Of a DNA stretch of 64,000 bases, positions 8,167 through 17,862 are shown piece by piece (within the stretch, counting starts at the first letter, position 1; each line of letters opens with the position of its first letter). The notes beneath the pieces were generated by a model that saw nothing but the letters and a program-made list of their open reading frames with translations, made no database searches and was not told where the DNA came from. Position numbers and translations under genes: made by a program. This stretch comes from Phaseolus vulgaris (lineage: Eukaryota; Streptophyta; Magnoliopsida; Fabales; Fabaceae), in contig NC_023750.2 in NCBI RefSeq assembly GCF_000499845.2, positions 31,807,869-31,871,868 on the forward strand, in the 5' to 3' direction.

Positions 8167-10241
8167 TACTCCCCGAGTTGGAGAGAATTCGTCCACGAAT
8201 TCTGAATCCCTGCATATAATAAAGTCAGTTTACTTTTACAATCAAAAGTGTAAGAAAAAGGAAGACATGACTTAGCAGATGGAACCAAAGGGATTGCAGA
8301 AAAGGATGTCCTATAAATCGACCAAGTTGGAAAAATTTGTTTGGGAATGATGATGTTTTTTGGAAAAAGACCTCTTAAATGGTGAAACCCATTAGGAGGT
8401 ATGAAAAAATCATCCCTAACATATTTTAACCAAGGTGGTGTTGAAATAGGAACCTTGGGTAATGAAAAAGATAAAGAAGAAGAAGACCTTGGAGGGTCTA
8501 TTTGAGGTATAGCACGAGTCAACATGATGGATTTAGAGGAGAAAATGGTGTGACTCGATGTAGTACTTACTTCTTTTTCTTTCTCATTTTCTCTTTTAGT
8601 TTTCATTTTTATTTGGTCCTCATGAACCTCTTTGGGAGAGAGGGGTTTTAATATAACCTTGCGCCCTAGGAAGGAAAAAGACATTGTATTGGATAGGCCA
8701 TCATGTAAAACATGTCTATCATATTGCCAAGGTCTTCCTAAAAGAAGATGAGATGCTTCCATGGGCACAACATCACATAAAACCTCATCTTTATACTTTC
8801 CTATTGCAAAGTTAATGAGGACTTGTTTATTCACCATGATTTCACCTACTTCACTAAGCCATTGTAATTTGTAGGGCTTGGTGTGAGAGATAGTGGGTAA
8901 GGCTAACTTCTCCACAACTCTTGTACTAGCCACATTAGTGCAACTTCCCCCATCAATAATCAAGGAACATAACTTGTTATTGATAAGACATCGGGTGTGA
9001 AAAATATTTTCTCTTTGAGTATCATTCAAAGATTTTGGAATTGTGCCCAACATACGTCTTACCATCAATAAGTCACCTTCACAAGGACTTTCACTCTCAT
9101 TTTCACTTGATGGTCTAGAAGGTGAAGAATGCCTAGGTGAATTGGAATCATGCTCACTAACTACAATGCCTTCATGCATGTACATACTTCGTTTAGAAGG
9201 GCAATTAGCAGCAATGTGACCATATCCCAAACATTTAAAACACTTTTGACTAGACGATTTAATTGGGGATTTAGGCCTAGAAGTAGATGGCTTAGTTTCC
9301 TTGGGTTTGAAAGAAGAATCTTTGGAAGGATGTTTAGAAAAAGAATTTTTGTTTCTCCAAGACTTGGAGTAGTATCCATCATTGGAAGCATTTTTGAAAG
9401 AGTTTTTCTTAGCAAGTTGGGCTTCCACCTTCATTGCAAGATGAACTAAAGAGCCCAATGATGAATACTCTTGTAACTCAACAATGTCTTGAATATCCTT
9501 CCTAAGACCACTCACAAACCTAGCAATCATAGCTTCCTCACTTTCTTCTAATTCAATTTTAAGCACAAGCGTCTCAAGCTCCTTATAATATTCATCCACA
9601 TTTAGCGTGCCTTGTTGAAATCGTTGGAGTCTCAACATGAGGTCTTTCCTAAAATGTGGGGGCACAAACCTAGCGCGCATATGATCCTTTAAAGAGTTCC
9701 AAGAGTCCAGGGGAGGACCCTTGTGATAGATAATGTCCTTTACAATTCCATGCCACCATTTCATGGCATAATCACTAAACTCTAGGGTGGCTAGCTTAAG
9801 CTTATGCTCATCTTGGAGCTCATGGATCTCAAATATTTGTTCACACTTAGCCTCCCAATCTAAATATACTTTAGGATCACTAGAGCCATTAAAACAAGGT
9901 AGCTTGACCGAAGGAAGCCTAGACTTTGCATCATGATAGAAGCCATTGCCGTAGTGAGTTCTTTCCCCTTGGTGATGAAGTCTTTGTCCATGGACTTGGG
10001 GTGGATTTCTCCTTCTCCTATGCTCATCTCCACGGCCAAAATCATTGGAAGAAGCTCTTGTTGAAGGTCTATGATGCTCATCATGAATTGAAGGAGATGG
10101 TCTAGCTTGTTGCACCTCCATCTTTTGCAATTTCTCCTCCAACCGTCTAATGGTTCTTTGAGCTTCATGTAATTCACCAAGGATTGAAGCTTTGGAAGGA
10201 GAATTCTGCTTGTATGATGCATCACTTGAAAATCCAGCCAT
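8055..10241 (-). CDS. Ty3/gypsy gag-protease ORF without pol (about 728 aa)
   Basis: Uninterrupted ORF. I choose the ATG at 10241 (MAGFSSDAS) because the Ty3 ORF at 60083-63904 starts the same way (MAHFSSGES); the in-frame ATG at 10295 only adds a hydrophobic leader-like stretch. Order: coiled-coil N-terminus, gag domain ([42 protein letters not shown]), Ser/Lys-rich linker, zinc knuckle CFKCLGYGHIAANC, and a retropepsin-like protease (SLIIDGGSCTNVAS … HLLLGRPWQYDR). Then comes a ~150-residue Pro/Ser-rich stretch with no pol similarity I can see, and a tail ([17 protein letters not shown]) matching the end of the family's pol. The RT, RNase H and integrase domains have been cut out while the frame stayed open. 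It fits the TR-GAG type of non-autonomous element. Confidence 0.9.
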   Translation of the reverse strand: MAGFSSDASYKQNSPSKASILGELHEAQRTIRRLEEKLQKMEVQQARPSPSIHDEHHRPSTRASSNDFGRGDEHRRRRNPPQVHGQRLHHQGERTHYGNGFYHDAKSRLPSVKLPCFNGSSDPKVYLDWEAKCEQIFEIHELQDEHKLKLATLEFSDYAMKWWHGIVKDIIYHKGPPLDSWNSLKDHMRARFVPPHFRKDLMLRLQRFQQGTLNVDEYYKELETLVLKIELEESEEAMIARFVSGLRKDIQDIVELQEYSSLGSLVHLAMKVEAQLAKKNSFKNASNDGYYSKSWRNKNSFSKHPSKDSSFKPKETKPSTSRPKSPIKSSSQKCFKCLGYGHIAANCPSKRSMYMHEGIVVSEHDSNSPRHSSPSRPSSENESESPCEGDLLMVRRMLGTIPKSLNDTQRENIFHTRCLINNKLCSLIIDGGSCTNVASTRVVEKLALPTISHTKPYKLQWLSEVGEIMVNKQVLINFAIGKYKDEVLCDVVPMEASHLLLGRPWQYDRHVLHDGLSNTMSFSFLGRKVILKPLSPKEVHEDQIKMKTKRENEKEKEVSTTSSHTIFSSKSIMLTRAIPQIDPPRSSSSLSFSLPKVPISTPPWLKYVRDDFFIPPNGFHHLRGLFPKNIIIPKQIFPTWSIYRTSFSAIPLVPSAKSCLPFSYTFDCKSKLTLLYAGIQNSWTNSLQLGEYDESQVKEVFINEGRGNSPSHLKFFVLVFSKLKEDIK

Positions 10242-11331
10242 TTTGGAAATAAAAAACAGCAAACACACAAAAACAGCAAACAAGTTAAGAAACAAAAATT
10301 AGCAAAAACAGTGAGTGTTTTAAGCCAAAATGCCGAAGTGAAATGAGGCAGAAAAAATAGGTCACTCTCAAAGAAATAATGTCCTTGCACCAATCTGATC
10401 TTGAGGCCTTGGAATCCTCAAATGAAAGATGTCAAAGCAAGCACACCAATCTCTAAAGCAACCACCACAAAACCAATGAAACAATAAAGACAAACAAGAA
10501 AAGGTATAAGCAAGGAAAGGTAATTGCAAGAGGAAAACTATATGTAAGACAAACTCAAAGAGTAAGAATGAAAGAAAATCAAGAAAATAAAGAACTCAAT
10601 GAGAAAAGTAGGCACACAAAAGAATACTTAAGGAAAAGCACTAGAGTAGATGAAGAAAACAAAAATTTAGCTACTGGAAATTTTTATTTTTTTTAATGCA
10701 AACTGTGCTTGATATTCACTGATTTAACTGGAAGGATGTAGAGCGAACTGGGTTATGAAATTTAAACCACAGAAACTTCAAGATGTTAACTCAATAATGG
10801 CACTGGAATCAATTAAAAACAGCAAGCCAATTAATTGAGATAAATGTTTTAAAATCGCTGCCAGATTACCGTATTCTTTTCGGCAGAATTGTACACTTTT
10901 TTTATTTTATTTATCATTTTTTGTGTACTTTGAATTTTTGAATGATTCTTTTTTCTACTCTTTTCTAACACTTTTAATATCACAAATCCATAATTTTAGA
11001 ATTTTTCAGTGAGTAAATCAATTGCAATAAGGAAAAACAGTAAGCACTTTTTTTCAGAAACAGAGGAATCCTAATAGGAATAAAAAAACAGAATTATGAA
11101 CTAGCAAAGACATAATAGAAAATGATGTATTGGAACTTGTATAGGTCTAGAATACAAGTATGAACTCAATTCTAAAAAGAAAATGCACAAAGGATCAATA
11201 TCAATTTAGAAAATTATATGACACTAAAGCAAGAAACAATCAAAAACAATAAAAGTACTACTAGAAGTAATGACAATTATGGAATAACATGACTAAGACA
11301 AAACTTGACATGATTCAAAAAGGAAAATACT
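10242..11331. other. AT-rich leader and unassigned sequence
   Basis: The part next to gag resembles the leader of the Ty3 element at 63905-64000. The rest, rich in A tracts, shows no ORF or repeat I can assign, and no direct-orientation 5' LTR is visible where one would be expected. Confidence 0.5.
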
Positions 11332-11719
11332 CCTTTCTTCTTTGTTAATTCCATGTCTTAGCTTGTTCCTTGTTGTTTTTGGTTCGGCTTTTTCATATTT
11401 ATTTTGTGTAGCTTCGGTTCTTTTATGTTCCTTGTTGTTCTTCATTTTATTCTCTTCTTTTTCCAGCTTTTGTTCGGTTCAATTTACTTTCCAGCTTTCA
11501 AATTCAGTTTGCTTAGCTTTTGTGCCTTTTTGTTCGGTTCAATTTGACAATAGTTGGATCTTCTATATGAGTTTGTGTTTTGGCACTAGTTTTGGTGAGT
11601 TCTTGTTCATAGAACCTTGATCCATTTCTATGATAAAGTGCCTAGCTCTTAACCAACTCAAGATGATTCCTAAGAATGTCAAGAATCATTCTAATTGAGC
11701 TAGTGGAATCACATCATGT
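11332..11719 (-). repeat. Right arm of the 388-bp inverted repeat
   Basis: Reverse-complement copy of 7112-7499, ending CACATCATGT at 11710-11719. A normal 5' LTR would be in direct orientation, so this arm points to rearrangement or to a second insertion in the opposite direction. Confidence 0.92.
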
Positions 11720-11841
11720 GGTATCATGAATTTAGGTGTGTTCTTGTTTAATTGTTGAGTTGTGTAGCACTTTATTTCAAGAGCTCTTTTAATTTCTTGC
11801 AATTTAAGTTTCTGTTTTAGGCTTATTTTGAGTTTACTTGC
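11720..11841. other. Unassigned sequence between the inverted repeat and the Copia LTR
   Basis: About 120 bp that match neither the Copia LTR nor the Ty3 LTR copies in this window. It may be part of the insertion or filler from the rearrangement. Confidence 0.4.
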
Positions 11842-12078
11842 TCAACACAGGTTGTTTCGACAAAACAATCAGCTGTTTTTAACTTAGTTTGAAAAACATT
11901 TTTCTTTCAAAAAGATTGAGAATGCCTATGCTTTGGATTCAATCAAGAGGTGGATTACAATACTCAAACTACCCCAGATCCTAACTAAAACAGCACAGCA
12001 ACAGCAAGCACAGTCAAGGCTTCAACATCCTTCAAAGGGTTTGGATTCTTCAAAGCTTGAACACCACTTTGTTCAACA
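11842..12078 (-). mobile_element. Copia 3' LTR, inner part
   Basis: Matches 17072-17308 closely, including the paired near-palindrome and the end TTCAACA. It is followed at once by the polypurine tract. Confidence 0.9.
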
Positions 12079-12093
12079 ATCTCCCCCTATTTG
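12079..12093 (-). other. Copia polypurine tract, with a second copy at 12308-12323
   Basis: Minus-strand AAATAGGGGGAGAT touches the LTR start TGTTGAAC, the required place for plus-strand priming. The same tract (AAATAGGGGGAGATTT) recurs at 12308-12323, about 230 bp further in. Confidence 0.85.
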
Positions 12094-12477
12094 ATGAAGA
12101 CAAATCCCTGATGCTTGTGTTGTACCTGATTGAATCTGAAGCAGTTCCTGCAAGATACATTTTTAAACAAAGCATAGAACTTCTGATATTTGGTTAGCAC
12201 AAAAACAAATACAGAAATTCAGAGCATAATATCAGGGTAAACAACATCCAAATATAGCAAACTGTTTTGCAGAAAAACATAAAAACTGAAATCAAACACA
12301 GCATAAAATCTCCCCCTATTTGTCTTCACAAATAGACAAAAAGAAGAGATAAAACAAGATAATTATTTTGATTACATCAGAGTTAAAGTAGCAACAGCAG
12401 AAAGAAAGAAAATTGAAAAACAGATATAACCACCAAAAACAATCGGTTGTTTCGATACATCAACCGGTTGTTTTTCT

Positions 12478-13679
12478 TCATTCATCATCATTAGCAAACT
12501 GAAGATCAAAGATTTGGTTCTGGACAGCTTCGATTTGTTCATCTAGAGTCATGAAGCGCGCATCCATGTTGTCAAACCTGTTGTCAATCCTCTGGAAATT
12601 ACTGACACAAAGATCATGGAGATTTCTTTGATTCTCCACAAAGCTATCAAGCCTATTAACCATGAGTCTCTCAAAAGGAGACATGGTTTGCATCCTTTCT
12701 TCTTGATTTCCAGCACCAGCACTAGGTCCAGCATCTTGATAATCTTCAGGTGGATCTTCATGTTGAACATCCATATCAGCAGGTTCATCTTGTTCAAGAT
12801 CAGCAGCAGCACTAGATGAGGCACCAAGGTCACCATCTTTGCTAATCCATTTGCCACCTACTTTGGTAAAACCCATTTTGCTGAGTGATCCATTGTTCAA
12901 CTCTTAAGTTGACTTGACCAACTCAGATGTTTCATCTTCAAGGTTCACTTCAAAATAGAGTAGAAATTTAGATACCAAAACAGCATATGGATAGTGATAG
13001 TCACTTAACCTCGTGGCCTTTTAAATATGCTCCTTGATGATGTCGATCCAATTGATTTTGATCTTCTTCATGATGCAAAAGATATACACCAGATCCTCTT
13101 CAGTAAGCACTGAATGATTGCTCCCCCTTGGAGTTAGAATCCAAGTCACAATGAGGGCTAGCAACCTTTCATCAAGCTTTAGACCTCCAACCGAGCATGT
13201 TCTAACTTGAGCATGTTGATTCTTCAAGAAACTCTTGTAGTATTGGATTTTGTTGAAATCCTCCACTACTCCAAGGTTTCCCTTGTTGATTCTAAGGCCA
13301 GAGAACTTGAGACCAGCAACAGCAGCCCATACCTCATGGGTTATCTCCATTTCTACACCTTTTACATGAGAAACTAGATTGTTTCCCTCAAACTTGAGAT
13401 TTGTGTAGAACACCCTTATCAAATCTGGGTAGATGTTTCCTTTCATCTCCAGGAACTTTCTGGAGATTGATCTTTGAGCAACCTCCTTACATTATCAAGC
13501 TTTTGACTTTTCAGCCAATCAAAGCAGACAACCTTGGGGTTGTTTATCTTTTTGATACTTGTTTCATACCTATACCTCTCAATAAGATCATTGTCTCTAG
13601 AAAACCAGCCTTCTAGCCTTCCTCCAGACCTTACACCTCTGGTTTTGACTCTCTTTGAGGTGGGAGGAGTTGATTCCAT
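12478..13679 (-). pseudogene. Copia extra ORF between the pol position and the 3' LTR (putative plant transposon protein)
   Basis: Three open pieces (13679-13443, 13446-13021 and 12900-12478) form one broken ORF. There is one frameshift near 13445, then in-frame stops at about 13021 and 12904. The middle piece (GNIYPDLIRVFYTNL, VKGVEMEITHEVWAAVAGL) resembles the 'putative plant transposon protein' domain found in many plant retroelement extra ORFs. The C-terminal piece is acidic, then coiled-coil-like (RIDNRFDNMDARFMTLDEQ). Its position before the PPT matches the extra or envelope-like ORF of SIRE-type Copia elements, but I see no transmembrane or signal segment here. Its role is unknown. Confidence 0.75.
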
Positions 13680-14473
13680 GATGGCAGAGAAGAGAACAGA
13701 GAAAAGCTCACTTCACAGATTTTGCAAGAGATGTTTCAATTGGTTGTTCTTGAGGAAGAGATCAACTGCAACAGATTTTATAGCAGTAAAAGAATCAAAA
13801 GCATTTAATGATATGAGTGGGTACCAGATTTTCAGAGAGAGAGGACTTGACCCTGCCCTGCACAGAAAACGTCAGAAAAAGCTTAAAATCACATGGTCTT
13901 CACATGTGATCTTTGAATAGTCATTAAGGCTCTTGAATTTCCAAGATTTTGGAATATATTCCTTTATGACTGTTGTAACTTCTCTCTGAACGTGATCAGC
14001 TTTCAACACAGGTTGTTTGACCAAGGATTCTCTCTTTAAATTGATTTGCAACGAATAGAAATTCAAAATAGAAATTAAATTGATTTCTTTACAATGTTGT
14101 CAGGCTCAAAACAATCGGTTGTTTCGAAGAAACAATCGGTTGTTTTTCTGCAGCAGTTAAAATTGATTTTGAAATTTAACCATGAGCAGAAAGAGTTCAA
14201 AGCAAATGACATTAAGCATTTTAAAGAAGATTTTTAACCATGAGAAAGAACTTTAAAACAAAAATTAAGAACATAGAAAGGAAAGTCTTATCCTTGTGTT
14301 ATTTCTTCAATGAGCCATGTGCTTTATGATCAAGAAGCCTCTTTTCACTGTTGAGGGCCTTTGGACAGATGTAGAACATTGATTCAGCTTCAATGATGGT
14401 CTTTTTCTTCCAAGAACTTGATCACATGACTTAGTCCTTCACAATTCTTTAGAATTCCTGCACAAGCATGAGT
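13680..14473. other. Non-coding interior of the Copia element where pol should be
   Basis: No protease, integrase or RT motif is readable on either strand. It holds a paired near-palindrome at 14109-14145. The ORF at 13534-13920 (plus) has no recognisable domain and I treat it as chance. Confidence 0.7.
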
Positions 14474-16166
14474 TCAAGCAACAAGATTTGGTCCCTTCAC
14501 AAATGTGGGTCCAATTGATTTCTTTTTCTCATTTGGAACCTCACACCCTTTAGGAATCCATTTCATATAGCCTCTAGGAACAGAGAATTTTCTTATTTTG
14601 CAGAATCTAACCGAATGGCCCTTTTTCATGCAATAAAAGCATGTAACAACCGGTTGTTTCGATTTAACAATCGGTTGTTTTACTAGCTTTCTTGAAAAAA
14701 AAATTGAAAACTTATCTTGTTGGTTCTGTGGATTGAAACCTAAACCAACCTTTCCAAAAACACAACTTTGAGATGCCAAGACATTCTCAAAGTTAGATTT
14801 CCCCCTTTGAAAGTTTGTCCACAGTTTCAACAAGATAATGAACCTTTTTCTCAAGATTTTCACAATTTTCGCAAATGAGAGTGTCACACTTGCAAGAAGA
14901 ATTTTTGAAATGATTTTCCAGATTTTTGAAATCATTTTTAGATTTTTCAATATCATCTTCAAGTGATTTCACTCTTTTTTCCAGCCAGCTGTTAAGTTCT
15001 TTCAATCGGTTGTTTGAAAGAACCAATCGATTAGCTTCAACATGAGTTTCTTGAAAAGCTTCAAGCAATTCACTATAATTTTGTTCATTTAGATAAGCAC
15101 ATGACCTTACCTCACTTGAGCTGCAGGATTCATCATCATTTTCAGCAACCAAACAGATGTTTGCTTTCTCATCTTCACTTGATGATGATACCTCATTTTC
15201 TTCCCAAGCTATGTAGGCTCTCTTTGTCTTTCCTTTCTTTTCTTTGGGGCTAGGCTTTTTCTCCTTACTCTTGTTTGGACAATCTGCCTTTATATGACCT
15301 TGCTCACCACAACCAAAACAAGTATAGTTATTTAAATTAAAATCATTGGATTTCTTGTTTCCATACCTATCTTTGTTGTTGTCCTTGTTGCGGTTTCTCT
15401 TCAAGAATTTGTTGAACTTTCTTGACAGCAAGCTAAGGTTTTCCTCATCACTGGATTCTTGTTTTCCTTTGTGCTTGGAAGCTTTTAAGGCTATGCTCCT
15501 TATGTGCTTGTCTTCGCTTTCTTGAACATTGAGTCTATTCATCTCTAACTCATGTTCCCTAAGCTTACCAAACAAAGAAGCCATACTTAATGATGTTAGA
15601 TCTTTAGATTCGGAAATAGCAGTTACCTTTGGTTGCCATGCTCTATCAAGACATTTCAAGATCTTGATGTTCAGCTCTTCTTTGTCAAACGTCTTGTCTA
15701 GGCTCATAAGGTGATTAGAGTATGCTTCCTAGCTCTCTTTACCTCATTTGTACCTTCATGAGTGACTTCCAAGGTGTCCCACATTTATTTTGATGATTTG
15801 CATTGAGAGACCCTGAAAAACTCATCAGAATTTAAAGCATAGGTTATTATATTTTTGGCAATGCAATCGAATTTGGCCTTTTTGCTTTCTGAATCAGTCC
15901 ATTGAGACCATGGCTTTTCAATGACAGATCCATCTTTTTCAAACTTTGGGACAAAAGGACCATTTTCAATTGCATCCCAAATTCCTTTATCAAGTGATTC
16001 CATAAAGATTTTCATTCTTACTTTCCAAAATTGGTAGTTCCAACCACAAAACAGAGGTGGTCTGTTAATTGAAGCACCTTCCCCAAAAGGTAGTCTATCA
16101 GCCATTTTAAAAACAGTTTTAGGATCAACTTGAATAACTTTCAAGAACCAAGCTCTTGATGCCAAT
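14474..16166 (-). pseudogene. Copia gag with two zinc knuckles, frameshifted
   Basis: Pieces 16165-15785, 15707-14793 and 14962-14474 make one gag. The N-terminus has the typical PPLFCGWNYQFWKVRMKIF and WDAIENG motifs. The middle has LNIKILKCLDRAWQPKVTAI, then a first zinc knuckle (CFGCGEQGHIKADC) and a long coiled-coil stretch. A second knuckle (CFYCMKKGHSVRFC) precedes RGYMKWIPKG, the usual lead into protease. Between the first and second pieces about 30 residues are lost with a frameshift. The ORF ends KGPNLVA and nothing of pol follows. The twin motif KQPIV…KQPVV before the second knuckle is encoded by the paired near-palindrome at 14644-14680. Confidence 0.9.
16147..16166 (-). other. Copia primer-binding site
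   Basis: Minus-strand TTGGCATCAAGAGC abuts the LTR end TCTAACA. It matches the initiator-methionine-tRNA PBS TGGTATCAGAGC with one substitution and one extra base. Confidence 0.75.
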
Positions 16167-17308
16167 TGTTAGAATGGATGGCTTTAAACTAGAGGGGGTG
16201 AATTGTTTAAAGAGGGTTTTCGCAATCTTTTAAGTCAAGAATGAAATTATCTCAAGAAACGATTGATAAGGAATCCAGTTAGCCAAAACAACAAGCAAAA
16301 GCAGCAGTACCAGAAAAACAATCGGTTGTTTCGCAGAAACAATCGGTTGTTTATACCAACAAACAAATATCAAAACTGAATTTAAAGAGATTAAGGATAG
16401 AGAGAATGCACACAGGTATTTATACTGGTTCACTCTAAACCCAGAGCTACATCTAGTCTTCTAAGAAACCACTGAGGAAATCCACTAGCAATCACACCTT
16501 GATCACTTACACCACAACCAAGAAAGTGACCTTGATCCCCTCAAGACACACACTTCTCTTGGCCAACACACAAACATTAAGATTGCTGATTTTGATCCCC
16601 TCAAGAACACACAGCAAATCTCAGCAAACACACAAACGAAACTTGTTCAATAGAGTACAAGGATTACACTTGTTACAGAATATAATCTGAAATCAATACA
16701 AGCCAAAATCCTATTCCACACACTTTGATCAATCACAAACTCTAAGCAATCTCAGCTCTTTGAAAAACTTAAAATCTGTATTAAAAAAAAAAATTATTAC
16801 TCAAAACTATTTTTCTGAATTTATTCAAAGATGTTGCTTGTTATCAAATCTTAACAAACTCTTAATTGCATTTAAGGATTGGTCAAAGCATTTAAAGACT
16901 GGAGCGTAAGAAGTTAAATCATTTAAAGCTCAGTCAAAGATAAAACAGTTTTTCTATTATGGTACCAAAACAAACAATCGGTTGTTTCCTCGAATCAATC
17001 GGTTGTTTTGGTTTTAACAGCTCAACCATTTGAAAAACAGTTTTCAATCTTTTCTAAAAGCATCCAAGTATAAACAATTGGTTGTTTCGACAAAACAATA
17101 GGTTGTTTTTAACTTAGTTTGAAAAACATTTTTCTTTCAAAAAGATTGAGAGTGCTTATGCTTTGGATTCAATCAAGAGGTGGATTACAATACTCAAACT
17201 ACCCCAGATCCTAACTAAAACAACACAGCAACAGCAAGCACAGCCAAGGCTTCAACATCCTTCAAAGGGTTTGGATTCTTTAAAGCTTGAACACCACTTG
17301 GTTCAACA
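16167..17308 (-). mobile_element. Copia 5' LTR (1142 bp)
   Basis: Complete LTR from TGTTAGAATGG to TTCAACA (plus-strand reading), flanked on the right by TSD CCCTC. It contains three paired near-palindrome modules (16316-16352, 16972-17008 and 17072-17108). Confidence 0.92.
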
Positions 17309-17313
17309 CCCTC
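17309..17313. repeat. Right target-site duplication CCCTC of the Copia element
   Basis: Identical to 6657-6661. Joining the flanks restores a continuous Tat-1 LTR. Confidence 0.92.
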
Positions 17314-17862
17314 CTCGAAGTGCATCCGGCGCAGGGGATGACTATCTGGGTGCCAACTCATGCGCCTCAGCCTCTAGTCACTCGCCCTGAGAGTATCTCA
17401 ACCTTCCTCTCGTACCATGCACGTAGATTACCCCTGGGACGTGGCCCTCTCCCGGGTTGTGCCTGTCCCAGCGATTCTCCAAAGGTGGCGTGGATTGCCA
17501 CGTCCCTACACCTCATGCATGGGTACTTCACGAGTCAGGTCACTCCCTGCTGGTACTGGGAATATGGCCTTGAAGCCACCTTTCTCTTCTCTTTATTATT
17601 GTTCTGAGGTACCGAGGCCTCTCACTGTGCCGCCTCCTCCACGGTCTTCCCTACCCGTGGGTATCGGGGGGTGGCACTATCTGGGCCAAAGCACGCTCTT
17701 AAGACAACGGTTCACGCCTTTAAGGTGGGTGACGCCTAAACCTGGCGACGCCCATACCTGGCGACGCCCAAGGCGGTCAACATTAACTTTCCTCCTTGGA
17801 GCCCCTTGGTGTGTCCCATCGTATGTTTGACTTTGGTTAATGCCCGAGGACGGGTCGGTACA
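17314..17862 (-). mobile_element. Tat-1 5' LTR, outer part
   Basis: GC-richer sequence that completes the LTR begun at 6174, ending …GTCGGTACA (17854-17862). The solo LTR at 22990-23945 ends GGGCGGTACA. The joined length is about 1.04 kb against 956 bp for the solo LTR. The next five bases, GTATC (17863-17867), are the presumed TSD. Short ORFs here are not genes. Confidence 0.8.

Larger units (their letters stand above)
6662..17308 (-). mobile_element. SIRE-like Ty1/copia element lacking pol, minus strand, with a nested Ty3 insertion
   Basis: Bounded by LTRs that begin TGTTAGAATGG and end TTCAACA, with a perfect CCCTC TSD. On the minus strand the order is 5' LTR (17308-16167), PBS (16166-16147), gag (to about 14474), non-coding sequence, an extra ORF (13679-12478), PPT (12093-12079) and 3' LTR (12078-11842 and 7114-6662). 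There is no protease, integrase, reverse transcriptase or RNase H anywhere. The 3' LTR is interrupted by the gag-protease Ty3 element and lacks roughly 450 bp compared with the 5' LTR (counterpart about 16620-17065), so that insertion was not a simple one. Confidence 0.9.
1056..17862 (-). mobile_element. Tat-1: Tat-lineage Ty3/gypsy element, minus strand, interrupted by a Copia element
   Basis: Read on the minus strand the order is 5' LTR (17862-17314 plus 6661-6174), PBS (6171-6154), repeated leader, gag, protease, integrase, tandem array, and an extra ORF lying antisense (plus strand). This is the known Tat/Retand/Grande layout. The right LTR end reads GGTACA and is followed by GTATC, the presumed TSD. 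The left side is cut at 1055, so the 3' LTR and its TSD copy are gone. The element has no reverse transcriptase or RNase H. It was itself the target of the Copia element at 6662-17308. On the right it abuts the gag of a plus-strand Ty3 element, which was probably its insertion target. Confidence 0.85.

Noticed and set aside
12616..12819. Plus-strand ORFs opposite the Copia extra ORF and gag
   Set aside because: Antisense shadows without motifs.
12478..13679. Reading the Copia extra ORF as an envelope protein
   Set aside because: No signal peptide, transmembrane span or cleavage motif is visible, so only the neutral name is supported.
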